Assembly (NCBI GenBank): GCA_003952965.2
Contig: CM025849.1
Location: 33,545,388 to 33,609,387 of the forward strand
Direction: 5' to 3'
Source: Morella rubra
Lineage: Eukaryota; Streptophyta; Magnoliopsida; Fagales; Myricaceae
Length of the DNA stretch: 64,000 nucleotides
Shown here piece after piece: positions 48,200-60,024 of the stretch. Positions within the stretch are counted from its first letter, which is position 1. Each line of letters begins with the position of its first letter. A program made the position numbers and the translations under genes. The notes under the pieces are model-generated. The model worked only from the letters and a program-made list of their open reading frames with translations, made no database searches and was not told the DNA's origin.

Positions 48200-50310
48200 T
48201 TTCAAAGAAAACCTGAAGGATAAACATAGGGAGATGAATTTTGCAGAAGGTGTTGTCTTCCCTCTGGCCAATATGCAATTCAAGCTCAAGAAGAAAGGTA
48301 GGTTTCTTGTGGGTTGCCTTGATATGAAACTTGCACGGGGCAAGAAAAGGAATTCTTGAAACCCATACAACAAGAAGAAGAAGATTCTCCTCCTCGGTTT
48401 GGTTTCATTTGGTTAGCAGTCGGTGGCCTTTTTGTTGATTTCAACTGTGTGACTTTGCAGATGAAATTTTGAATAAGGCTGAGATAAGTGTTTGATGCTG
48501 ACCTGCACTAACAGGTCTGTTTAGGGCCCTCTGTTTTAGGCATTTTCAATTGAATTATCTAATGTAGAGAATTCAACATTTGGCACTTTCTTAATCCCTA
48601 TATCTTAAGGTATTGTATACCCTAACCCACTATGATGAAATTCACACCATCGACTTTCAAAATGTAAACCCTCTACCAATATCACCCTGGTTTTAAATCC
48701 AAAATGTTTCTGTGACTACACCATTCCTCAGTGGGCTGTCAAACGTGTCTGGGCAATGGTCAGGCCATGCATTCAATTTAAAAAATTGTAGATTTCTCAT
48801 AGCTCATCATGACCCTCTTTTACTAATGTCCAATTTTTTTAATTGCTCAGAGTCTCCTGCTACACTGATTTTAAGCATTTCAATGCATAGCTGAACTCCA
48901 AATTATAACTTGCACAGCAACTTTCCACCAGAAGCTTTCCAACGATAACCTGGTAATGAATACCCTTCTCTCTCAAATTGAAAGCTTGGGGATAGCTTTT
49001 TTAGGTAATCTGGAGTTTTAGCCCGTGATTAAAAATGTTTTTGCTTTAAAAAGATGATTTTTACTTCCTTTTAGCAAACTGCTTTACTGTAATTTCTAAA
49101 CACTTCAAACAGTTATGAAAAGAAGGGGTAAGTTTCGGTCTTCTGGTGCCAGTATTCTACTGCCATCTCGGGCTCAGTTTATTCTTTACAACGAAGACAA
49201 AGATCAATGCTTTTGGAATAAGGCGCTGAGAAAGGCATTTTCTGGTTTCAACATTTGGCTGGTACCCCATCGACAGAAACGACCGCCTATTTAGGCCTCT
49301 TCTGGTTTCTGTTAGGGCCAGAATTGCCTTTAATGGCAATAGGCTTCGATGAGCCCAAGGGGTTTACTAATTTGTACTGATTTTTTTTTTTAATTTCTCA
49401 TAGCTGAACTGCAACCAATTAAACATTCGTTAATTGCACAAACAACCAATAGGAATTGTACGCGTGTAAACTAAAACACCTCTAATTAGGTGCAGCCTCA
49501 GCTGGTGACTAAAGGTTATACAGAAGGAGCTCTCTCATAAAATGATTTGTTAAACTCCAAAGTTTTTACATCGTTAAGCATTAGCAACTGTAGCACTACA
49601 ACGAAAATTTGTCTTTGTATTATTTACTGCCTGAATTAAAGATTGGGCGGTTTACATCATTTGCAAAACAAAGAAAACAATAGCGAAGACAGTGGTCGGC
49701 GATATACTCCGGGCCTAGGTCCATTTTTTTACGCTCCCCCTTCTCGTTCTTCATCATTGTTTTCCACATGGCTGAATAACGCCTATCTTTATTCAAAATA
49801 ATTAAAAAAATCGAAACAAAGAAAGAGAGAGACACTTCTAATATGTTTATAAGTCCAAAACTTCATTTTGGACTGTTGCTATACGTGGACCTTAGATTGT
49901 TCACAAGTCAATTAGAAAAGTGAATTAGGTTAATTTATCTTATATTAATGACAATGCTCTAAAAGAAACCTAATTAAGTACAAACCAACCTAGTGATTCA
50001 CGCAATTAGTTGTCGTGCTTGGTCGAAGAGACATGGAATTAATCTGTATTACGTCTGTGGATTAAAATTTGAATTAAAAATAACGTGCGTTTCTATGACA
50101 TGATTGCTTCACTTGTATAATAGAAGAATAAAAAAATTTCTTCGGTAAGGAAAATTAGCAAATAATCGGATTTATTCTCATAAAATGATAAATATACATG
50201 GGATAATTTAATAGTAGCACGCAAAGAAATCCTCTGAATTAATGTTTTTTTGGATGTGTAGGTGTGATTTTGACCAATAGTATATAATATATCTAGTCCA
50301 CATTTATCCC
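48200..50310. other. Upstream flank of the CaM-binding gene (copy O of a duplicated flank)
   Basis: The first ~430 bases and 49325-49557 match the flanks in the downstream duplicates. Copy O differs in two ways: it has about 620 bases (48634-49258) absent from both duplicates, and many short losses, for example at 48545-48575 and through 49557-49800. From 49801 to 50310 it is again nearly identical to 54338-54846. No other gene is present. Confidence 0.7.
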
Positions 50311-50498
50311 AGTCTCTCAATATCTGAAAGCTTGAGTGACCTTGACTTCTTCATCTTCTTCTTCAAATCAGCTCCTCTGTTTTTGCCATCGTGGGATTGA
50401 GAAGAAGATGGTTTGAGGTTTGCCAACAGCTTGTCGTATTTAACATGATCAGCTTGGATTCCAAGCTTGTTGCTGTTGGGTACCTTTCTTTGGACCAT
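50304..50498 (-). pseudogene. 5' fragment of the CaM-binding gene (duplicate D1)
   Basis: Encodes the first 62 residues of the neighbouring protein (MVQRKVPNSN to LSDIERL) and then runs into unrelated flank at the 50310/50311 junction, ending after one more codon. The upstream flank of the parent gene is also duplicated (to 51313), so the fragment could be transcribed. Confidence 0.85.
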
Positions 50499-53400
50499 TT
50501 TCAAAGGAAAACCTGAAGGATAAACATAGGGAGATGAATTTTGCAGAAGGTGTTGTCTTCCCTCTGGCCAATATGCAATTCAAGCTCAAGAAGAAAGGTA
50601 GGTTTCTTGTGGGTTGCCTTGATATGAAACTTGCACGGGGCAAGAAAAGGAATTCTTGAAACCCATACAACAAGAAGAAGAAGATTCTCCTCCTCGGTTT
50701 GGTTTCATTTGGTTAGCAGTCGGTGGCCTTTTTGTTGATTTCAACTGTGTGACTTTGCAGATGAAATTTTGAATAAGGCTGAGATAAGTGTTTGATGCTG
50801 ACCTGCACTAACAGGTCTGTTTAGGGCCCTCTGTTTTAGGCATTTTCTGTAATTGAATTATCTCAATTGTGACAAGAGAATTCAACATTTGGCACTTTCT
50901 TAATCCCTATATCTTAAGGTATTGTATACCCTAACCCACTATGTACCCCATCGACAGAAACGCCCCCACAATATTCACACCAATTTGTGGTGGATAAATA
51001 CAAAATGTAAAATTTGAGTGTCTATTTAGGCCAAATTGGGTTCTTCAATTTTAAATGTCCTATTGTTTCTGTACAATAAAAAATTCTTCTTAATTAGGGC
51101 AGTTGAGAGAATAAAAGAAGGGCAGTTATATTCAATTGTCAGTAGTTATATTGGTAGGTACTTTAATGGCAATAGGCTTCGATGAGCCCAAGGGGTTTAC
51201 TAATTTGTACTGATTTTTTTTTTTAATTTCTCATAGCTGAACTGCAACCAATTAAACATTCGTTAATTGCACAAACAACCAATAGGAATTGTACGCGTGT
51301 AAACTAAAACACCTTCACTATCGAGACGATTGTTTTGTAATGGACACCCAAACTCCCCATCAAATTCACTATCAGTCCTGACTGAATAATCGGCTTCACT
51401 AGTGATCTCTGAGGCAGTAAGATGCCCCTCCTCCCACTCCATATCAATAGCCTCAGAACCGATCCATTCCCCTTCAAAATTACTGCCGGTGCAGAAGCTC
51501 CCCATGGTTTTTTTTTCTTGGGCCAAGATAGGTAGGAAGTCTCCATTTGCATCTTCTACTTGTTCTCCTGGAAACCTCTCTACGGTATCTATTTCAGGAG
51601 TAGCAACATCACCATATTGGTCAAGCGTTTCGGCAAACTCCACCTCAGATTTCGCTGATTGATCAGACACGCTCTCTGCAACTGCTTGGCTGCCCATGTG
51701 TCCTGCCATTGCTTCATCACCCCAATCAATTGAAGACGCGGTATCATTCTGATCCTCAACCTCTACAGCAGCATCAATTGTGTCCTCTTTTTCTCTATAT
51801 GTCCCTTTTCCCATTGCTTCAGAGTCGGTGTCCTTGCATTTGGTGTAGATTTCAATGAAAAAATCTTGGCCTCCATCTTGTAACAGATAAGGCTTCGCCA
51901 AGTTAACAATATCCGATTCCACGAGTGCAGGCTTGTCATCAACGATCAACTTTGGAGTTTCAATTTCTTCCGTTCCTTCACTCGACCGCTTTGCTCTTCT
52001 TGGGGTTAGAGCTTCCATTTTCATACTCTTCTGGGTCTTCACTAAACGTCTCCTTGCAGACAAGAAGCACTTCAACGGCGGCAGATGAGAGTGGCGATGA
52101 CCGTTGAGAGAACAGTATGTATAGGGGCAAACCTTCGTGACTGAAGTTCCTTCAGATTCAGTTGCCCCAGGACTAAGCATAAGGTATGCTGGAAACTTCG
52201 AGTCCTTCTGAGTCGAAGAACAGGTCGATCTCTGTGCATCTATATCTTCACAAAGAACAACTCTGGAAGACTTTTTAGCCGAAGCTCTTGCTGGCTTGAA
52301 ACTAGGGGTCTTTGTTAAAGTCCTCACCAGTTTCAGACTGGATGTCCTTGTTAAACTTCTTTCTGGTTTGTTACCAGAACCAGAGCCATGTTTTGAATGG
52401 CTACAGCTTCTTCTATTCAGATTCTTACGTCCTGGACTAGTTTGAGCATTCCGAAGACTCACCTGAGACTTCTCCTTCCTTGCATCAAAACAGCTGGTGG
52501 ACTTCATATAATTTGGTGATCCATCAGATGCTTTGAACACAGGCTGCTGCTTCTTTGCGACTGCTGCAGTTGCCGGAACACCAAGAGCCAGGGGCTTTCC
52601 AAGCTGCGTTATGGTCCTTCTAATAGGTGATGATGTCAGTCTCTCAATATCTGAAAGCTTGAGTGACCTTGACTTCTTCATCTTCTTCTTCAAATCAGCT
52701 CCTCTGTTTTTGCCATCGTGGATTGAGAAGAAGATGGTTTGAGGTTTGCCAACAGCTTGTCGTATTTAACATGATCAGCTTGGATTCCAAGCTTGTTGCT
52801 GTTGGGTACCTTTCTTTGGACCATTTTCAAAGGAAAACCTGAAGGATAAACATAGGGAGATGAATTTTGCAGAAGGTGTTGTCTTCCCTCTGGCCAATAT
52901 GCAATTCAAGCTCAAGAAGAAAGGTAGGTTTCTTGTGGGTTGCCTTGATATGAAACTTGCACGGGGCAAGAAAAGGAATTCTTGAAACCCATACAACAAG
53001 AAGAAGAAGATTCTCCTCCTCGGTTTGGTTTCATTTGGTTAGCAGTCGGTGGCCTTTTTGTTGATTTCAACTGTGTGACTTTGCAGATGAAATTTTGAAT
53101 AAGGCTGAGATAAGTGTTTGATGCTGACCTGCACTAACAGGTCTGTTTAGGGCCCTCTGTTTTAGGCATTTTCTGTAATTGAATTATCTCAATTGTGACA
53201 AGAGAATTCAACATTTGGCACTTTCTTAATCCCTATATCTTAAGGTATTGTATACCCTAACCCACTATGTACCCCATCGACAGAAACGCCCCCACAATAT
53301 TCACACCAATTTGTGGTGGATAAATACAAAATGTAAAATTTGAGTGTCTATTTAGGCCAAATTGGGTTCTTCAATTTTAAATGTCCTATTGTTTCTGTAC

Positions 53401-54846
53401 AATAAAAAATTCTTCTTAATTAGGGCAGTTGAGAGAATAAAAGAAGGGCAGTTATATTCAATTGTCAGTAGTTATATTGGTAGGTACTTTAATGGCAATA
53501 GGCTTCGATGAGCCCAAGGGGTTTACTAATTTGTACTGATTTTTTTTTTTAATTTCTCATAGCTGAACTGCAACCAATTAAACATTCGTTAATTGCACAA
53601 ACAACCAATAGGAATTGTACGCGTGTAAACTAAAACACCTCTAATTAGGTGCAGCCTCAGCTGGTGACTAAAGGTTATACAGAAGGAGCTCTCTCATAAA
53701 ATGATTTGTTAAACTTTTTTGGTAATTAATTTGTTGATTTTTTTTAGAATTTTAATCATTGATAGAAAATTGAGATAGGGTGAATTTAAAGTATTAGAGA
53801 ATTCAAAGTTTTTACATCATTTAATTAAAAATGAATTATTAATATTTTTAAGACTTCCTTTTTTTTTTTAATCTTGTGATAATATTTTATTAGCAAACTG
53901 ATTATTTTATGTATTCGTTTAAAATTTAATTACTTTAAACACTATATAAAAGAATGGACTTTTTTTTCGTTTCTTTTAGGCTAAGTAAGTGGAAAATTTG
54001 TCTTTGTATTATTTACTGCCTATGTTGAATGGGAACACCCAGTAATAAAGATTGGGCGGTTGCGTACGTATCATTTGCTTTGGAAAACAAAGAAAACAAG
54101 TTCGGGCGGTAGCGCTTTACAAAAGACGCGGCAGTGGTCGGCGATAGTGGGCTGCCCGTGGGCCCTACTCCGGGCCTAAGGTCCATTTTTTACAGACGCT
54201 CCCCCTTCTCGTTCTCCAACGAAAAGCATCATGCCACATAGAAAATATGAAAATGGGCCCACTGTTTTCCACCATCCAACGCCTATTTTATTTTTTTTTT
54301 TTTTTTGCTGAATAAACGCCTATTCTTTATTCAAATAATTAAAAAAATCGAAACAAAGAAAGAGAGAGACACTTCTAATATGTTTATAAGTCCAAAACTT
54401 CATTTTGGACTGTTGCTATACGTGGACCTTAGATTGTTCACAAGTCAATTAGAAAAGTGAATTAGGTTAATTTATCTTATATTAATGACAATGCTCTAAA
54501 AGAAACCTAATTAAGTACAAACCAACCTAGTGATTCACGCAATTAGTTGTCGTGCTTGGTCGAAGAGACATGGAATTAATCTGTATTACGTCTGTGGATT
54601 AAAATTTGAATTAAAAATAACGTGCGTTTCTATGACATGATTGCTTCACTTGTATAATAGAAGAATAAAAAAATTTCTTCGGTAAGGAAAATTAGCAAAT
54701 AATCGGATTTATTCTCATAAAATGATAAATATACATGGGATAATTTAATAGTAGCACGCAAAGAAATCCTCTGAATTAATGTTTTTTTGGATGTGTAGGT
54801 GTGATTTTGACCAATAGTATATAATATATCTAGTCCACATTTATCC
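50311..54846. repeat. Rearranged tandem duplication of the CaM-binding gene 5' half and its flank
   Basis: It has two parts. D1 (50311-51313) equals parent 48012 to the flank at about 49493. D2 (51314-54846) equals parent 46689 through the whole flank to about 50310. D1 and D2 flanks are nearly identical to each other, at a constant offset of 2326-2327 bases. Junction 1 (50310/50311) joins the far flank end (CATTTATCCC) back to coding sequence (AGTCTCTC). Junction 2 (51313/51314) joins flank (AAAACACC) to coding sequence (TTCACTATCG). Each junction shares only one or two bases between partners. Confidence 0.85.
51263..52824 (-). pseudogene. 5' half of the CaM-binding gene (duplicate D2), frameshifted and chimeric
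   Basis: Nearly identical to parent 46689-48199, covering about the first 505 residues but not the calmodulin-binding domain. The ATG at 52824 is kept. One base is missing from a GGG (near 52719-52721, GTGG instead of GTGGG), so the original start reads out of frame soon after residue 35. From MKKKMKKSRS (52693) the parental frame is open for 476 codons and ends after 16 new residues read from the flank (GVLVYTRTIPIGCLCN). It could make a truncated protein only from an internal start. Confidence 0.85.
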
Positions 54847-55312
54847 CTTATTAATTTAGATTTCGTAATTTAAGAACTTGTTGGGGGTGATAAACACTTT
54901 GGAGAATTTTATAATGGAGTTTATAATGTAACATCTAGGCCAATACACTAAACCTAAAAGTTTAAGTCTATAAATTTAGTTCTAACTATAGTATATTAAT
55001 CACGTATAGATTTAAACTGATCAACTTATTTAAATGTATATCCAACAGATTACTCAATTTTGAAATCTGATTGCTTTGGTGTATTATTCCATCATTAAAA
55101 TAAAAGCATCGATATCCATGACTTATTTGCAGATGTGGTCCGTGAGCAATTTTTTTACTGGTTATTCGTCAAAATAAAATAAAATACAACGTCAAGTATT
55201 ATCCAAAGAAAAGAAAAATGAACTCCTATACCACGTGTGCAAATATTTTAATAGTCCTTGCTCATTCAAAAACAAGCAGAAAATATATGCCATAGAATTT
55301 GGTCTCTTTTCT

Positions 55313-55314
<2 letters not shown>

Positions 55315-55348
<34 letters not shown>
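55315..55348. repeat. (TA)n microsatellite
   Basis: About seventeen TA units without interruption. Confidence 0.9.
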
Positions 55349-55350
<2 letters not shown>

Positions 55351-56486
55351 CTTTTAGCAGGCACTTTATCAATGGACGCTTTTTGAACTTTCTCTTTTGT
55401 GTTTCTTTTTTCTTTTTATACTTTCTCAATGGGTGAGTCTTGAAGTGATCTATTACTTTTTTTTCATTCGTAATTACCAAGGAACTCTTCCCTTTCTCGA
55501 TGAATATCATTAAGCTGGATCGGGTCCCATCCATAAGAACCAAAAGGATCTGCTGATCTCCAAGCTTGTGTCGAGTGGGATGGAGATCATAATCAACAGC
55601 CCCATCGAATTGAATCAAGTCCAGTTAATCATGCATGACGTTTACAGCACGAAATTAGAGATAAAGAAATCATAAATACCTAGATACATATATATATATA
55701 TACACAATATATGTACTATCGTCGTCTATATTTTTAATAAATTCTAGATGTACTATAATCTTTTATTTTATTTTATTTAAAAAAAATACGTTAGGTTTTT
55801 GCTTTAGTTTCCTTCGGATGCTAAACTTACTGATGAAGATTTTTCTGCTATTTTCTGGAGAAATCTAACCAGTATCTAAATTATGAAAGCTTTTTCTTTT
55901 TCAAGTAAAGAGGAAAAACAAAAACAAACAAGAAGTTCTAGAACTATCATGAATTAATTTCATGCGAGTCAAACCATTAATGGAGCGTGCAGGTGTGGAC
56001 ACCACTGGCAGTTCGCACGCTGCTAGGAATAATGCAGTACTTATATAACATATAGCAGTTTGAAACCATGGATGGTTATGTGAATGGCTCTGGCTTCTTT
56101 TGAACGTTTGGCTAAGAGCACTTTGTGCAAGTTGTCATGGTACCACGTGAGCTGCAAATGGAAAGACAGCTCTCCAATTCCTCGTTTGTCGGACGGACGT
56201 ACATCCTATCTATTACTGCCAAATTCTCCCAAGATAAAAAGTATCCCATTTTTCATTGTCTTGCTCCCCATATGATCCATTCATGTGTGTGAGAGAGAGA
56301 GAGAGAGCAAAACTTTGATATTGGTAAGGTTTATTAATGGTGCATCTGCATGGACATCAAGGTGGGGTATCTGCAAATCTAAGTCTGAAGGTGATAATTA
56401 GTTTGGGTGGTTTCAACTTTCCTGTATTTTATCTTGGAAAAAGCTCAACTAGTTCCACAAGGTGAATATCAAAGAAGAATTATAGT

Positions 56487-56886
56487 TGTCATGCCCCGAA
56501 TCTCACTTCAAGGGGATGAAGAAAACGAATTATAAATGGTAATTGTCATCTCTAATTGCTTCTCTTCACCCACTATAATTCAACCTAGCACTCTTTTGAG
56601 TCGTTACAAATGGTATCAGAGCGGGTCTAGTAATTATTAATGTGGAGTTGATGAGCCTTGATTAGAACGTAAAGGATTTAAGGAAGAAAGATTGTGATAT
56701 CCCAAATTTCACTTGGAGTGGATGCAAAGAAGGAATTAGAAATGAAATCAAGTCTCACATTGGGACCTTACTAGATTAAAACTGAGTTTTATAATGATCT
56801 AAGGAGCTTCAAGAGCAATCTTGACTAGTCTTTTCAAAGTCAAAGCATAGATGTGTTAACAAGCTTAATTATCTTGGATTGTTACA
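56487..56886 (+). mobile_element. TRIM-like miniature LTR retrotransposon
   Basis: Left terminal repeat 56487-56608 starts TGTCATGCCCCGAATCTCAC and ends GTTACA. Right terminal repeat 56693-56886 starts TGTGATATCCCAAATTTCAC and ends GTTACA. Two bases after the left repeat is TGGTATCAGAGC (56611-56622), the primer-binding site complementary to initiator tRNA-Met. A purine-rich tract (AAGGATTTAAGGAAGAAAG, 56672-56690) precedes the right repeat. The internal part is only about 85 bases and non-coding. The two repeats differ in length (122 and 194), suggesting an internal loss in the left one. Confidence 0.7.
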
Positions 56887-57763
56887 ACGGTGCCTTACAT
56901 TAATTCTAACAAATACATAGAACTCAACAAGAAAGGCTATCGTCAATGTTATCTGCCCTTTGGGTTTTCACCATTAACCTGCTGTTCTCAATACTGTTAA
57001 CTCTCCTCAAAATCCAAGCGGCTCTCTGTCATCAAATTGCTACGATACGAAGGAAGAAAGCTTTCCAATGTCTGATGAAGCTTCGAATTCTGCCAATTAT
57101 AGACAATGCCAATCCGAGCAAGAGGTCCTTGGTGTTTTGGATATACTAATTCATGATTCTGAGATGATAGTTAACATAATAGTTGACTAATAAAACATCA
57201 AGTTTACTTAAAAACCTTTATACGTGGGCCTCATGTCCCTAGAAATAAGGCACATCATGCCTACTTTATCAAAAGAAAAAGGGTGAGTGAGCGAGCGTTC
57301 CTTTACATGAACTAGCAGTATCTTTAGATATACAGATTTTAAAGTGACCAACTTAGGTCTGTTAAAGACAAGGATCTCATTGGGAATCTGCTTTTTTGTT
57401 TGGTGCATGAGAAATTAAATCCCAAGAAACTTTTCTGCACCACCATGTAACAAAAGCATGCCTTCTTTCATGGAAACTAATAAGCACTGGTTCCCCTTAT
57501 AGGTGATAGCTTTGCACCAGAAAGCCCACCGTGCCATTCAGAATCCACCAAATTATGTTCGTGTGGCCAAAAACGGATTGTTAACATCATGAATCTTTGG
57601 GATTCTAGATCATTCCAACAAGACATGATTAAAGAGAAGTTCCACTGATCTTGCAAGACAATTGATTAAACATGAAGATCATAATGATATTGGTAATCAG
57701 AAAGAATTAAGTAACAACACATTCATTAAAATTGTTTGGAGATAAGTTTAAGTGATTTGCTTT

Positions 57764-57880
57764 CATGAGTCGCCTCGATTGGTAAGTATGTATGTTCTGT
57801 ACGTTATTGGTCGAGATTTGAATTTCTGAACTTATCTAGTAATTGGGATCCTGACTTAAACTGCCACCTCAATACTAGCT
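57764..57880 (+). mobile_element. Possible SINE head
   Basis: GTCGCCTCGATTGGTAAG (A-box-like) and GGTCGAGATTTGAAT (B-box-like), spaced as in a tRNA-related promoter. No tail is seen. Weak call. Confidence 0.25.
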
Positions 57881-58119
57881 AATCCATGCTTACTTTCTTT
57901 TTCTTTTTGGTAGTCAAGAAAACAACTGGAATTATTTTTTTCCCTTTTATTGCATGCGTATTAGCTTCTATCTTCCACGCAAGTTGCCGATCGAATACGT
58001 ATATGAAATTGAAGTGTCTAAACTGAGGAGCAACTCAGAAAATTATGCTCTAAATCTTTTTTTTTTTTTCGCTCTCCAAGGTCAATGAGAATAGAATAGA
58101 ATATGCTATCGAAGAAAAA

Positions 58120-58590
58120 ATAAATAAATACCTTGCTTAGGAAAATTAGAAACATCCACTAATTCGTTTCTAAGGAACATATAAATGTCAATTAATACCT
58201 TGCAGAGAAAAATAAAATAAAATATCAATTAATACATAGCTCATAAAAATAAGGACATCAGTTTCTAGCTCGTGCAAGAAATAAAATTATTAATTAACTC
58301 CTACCACAGAAAACAATTAATACGTTTCTTAAAAAAAAAATCAATCAATACCTTGCTGAGAATAAAAAAATATAAGTTCATACCTTGCTAAAAAAAGTAA
58401 AAAATAAATACCAATTGATACGTTCTCAAAGGTGAAAACAATACATATCAACAAATTTTACCTTGGTCGGAAGATGAAAATATCAAATTAGTACTTTGCT
58501 TTCAAAAAATGAAAAACAAAAAAATTAGTACTTTACTCATAAAAAAGTAAAACTAATTAACTCTTGCCTCCAGAATAAAAGTTGGCAATT
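58120..58590. repeat. Degenerate AT-rich minisatellite
   Basis: Roughly ten imperfect units of about 35-50 bases share a core like CAATTAATACCTTGCT followed by an A-rich tract. Variants have ACGTTTCT, ACATAGCTC or GTACTTTGC. Units are too diverged to give an exact period by eye. Confidence 0.6.
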
Positions 58591-60024
58591 TCTAATTTGC
58601 TCACACACAAAAAAAAATAGAGCCTTTTTTTATTTTCTCGTTCATTTTTTTTTTCTTATTGGCGTTTTCTTATGCTCTCGCATTGCTTCCCAAGTCCCAA
58701 AAACAAAGGATTGTTCTAACGGGTCTTTGCACCCGGTTTCAGTTTTGTATCTGGGGCGTCTGAGCCCGAATTGGACCTGTACAAGTGCAATGAGAAGCGG
58801 GCAATGATTGCTCCATTGTATCTAGGGAATTGTGAGTCAACCTGCTACTCAGATGTGTTCAATCTTCCCGACTTTTGATGCCGGATTAATTAGCAGAGTT
58901 GGTGAGATCACACAGATTGGCTTTCCATTTTTGCAGCATTCCCCAAATCCTTTTGATTCATTATTTTATGCCATTATTAATGGAGTAAGTACGAATGCTT
59001 ACCGAAGGCCAAATGATTGGCAGAAGGCTTTTGTGTTTTCAAAACAATATGACATATCACCGCCAAATATCATGACTGTTTACTTGCTTTCCTGTTTTAG
59101 CTTACTGAAAGAATTTTCACTGTCAATTATTACCTTCCTCTTCGTATCAACAGCATATTTTGAAAGGAGAACTTAAAAGAGTCCTTTTTTCTTCTTTGTT
59201 TCCCCAAGAAAGTTAGTAAGAGAAAGAGGGAGTAGTAAGAGATATTTAGATCAATCTCTGAAGTAGTCTCGATGGCACCGCCATCCCCTCATACTTCTCG
59301 TTGAAATAAACGGAGAAGGGATTTAAATAGTAGAAAAAAGAAAGAAAAAAAAAAACGGGATTAAATGATTGGGTCTTGCGACTTACCTCCATTATCAAAA
59401 AAAATTTGAGAGAGTTATATAATTTTTCTTATTCAATATGTTTCTTAGTATGTTTTTGTATGAAGTTAGAGAGAGTGTATTTATATAAGAATTGAGGCCA
59501 ATCTTTAAAAATTAGAGACCTAAATTTGTAGTTCAATCAAAAGACTCAATCAAACTCCTTGATTGAGGGTCATCAATCTCCTGGTCATTATACCAAATAT
59601 TTTAACACTTACTCAACACATCATCAATTTCCAGTGGAGAAACAATTCTTTGCATCTAAGTCCTTTGCTGAACAACTTTCTTGACTTTCCATCATTTTTT
59701 TGTCTGGTGCAAAACCAAACCCAAAGTTTGAGGGTTAGCTCCTTACCCCTTTTTGTCAGCTCTACCTGACAAGCACTCTGTCACGGGAAGGATAGTGTAA
59801 GGCTCGTATATTGCCCGTTCTCCAGAGACATACGAATTTACTGTACATGGTTAACAAAATTTCTCACCCGTATATAAATGTACTACAGGTGGCTAGATGT
59901 ACATAGAGATCCATGGAAAAATTTCTTTTTGCTAAATCATGATTCCCTGTTAAAAAAGATACATACAATTCCAAGACAAATAGTTTGTAGTCATTCCCTC
60001 CTAGTTTGTAAACATACTTTCCAT

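Larger units (their letters stand above)
54847..60024. other. Gene-poor AT-rich spacer
   Basis: 5.2 kb without a recognised gene. It holds a TA microsatellite, a TRIM element (56487-56886), a SINE-like segment (57764-57880) and a degenerate minisatellite (58120-58590). Open frames such as 55262-55618 (minus), 56084-56275 and 58832-59176 (plus) have no recognisable relatives. Confidence 0.6.

Noticed and set aside
55262-55618. 118-codon open frame on minus
   Set aside because: Reads through a TA microsatellite and low-complexity Lys-rich sequence; no family match.
58832-59176. 114-codon open frame on plus
   Set aside because: No recognisable domain; composition looks like chance reading in AT-rich spacer.
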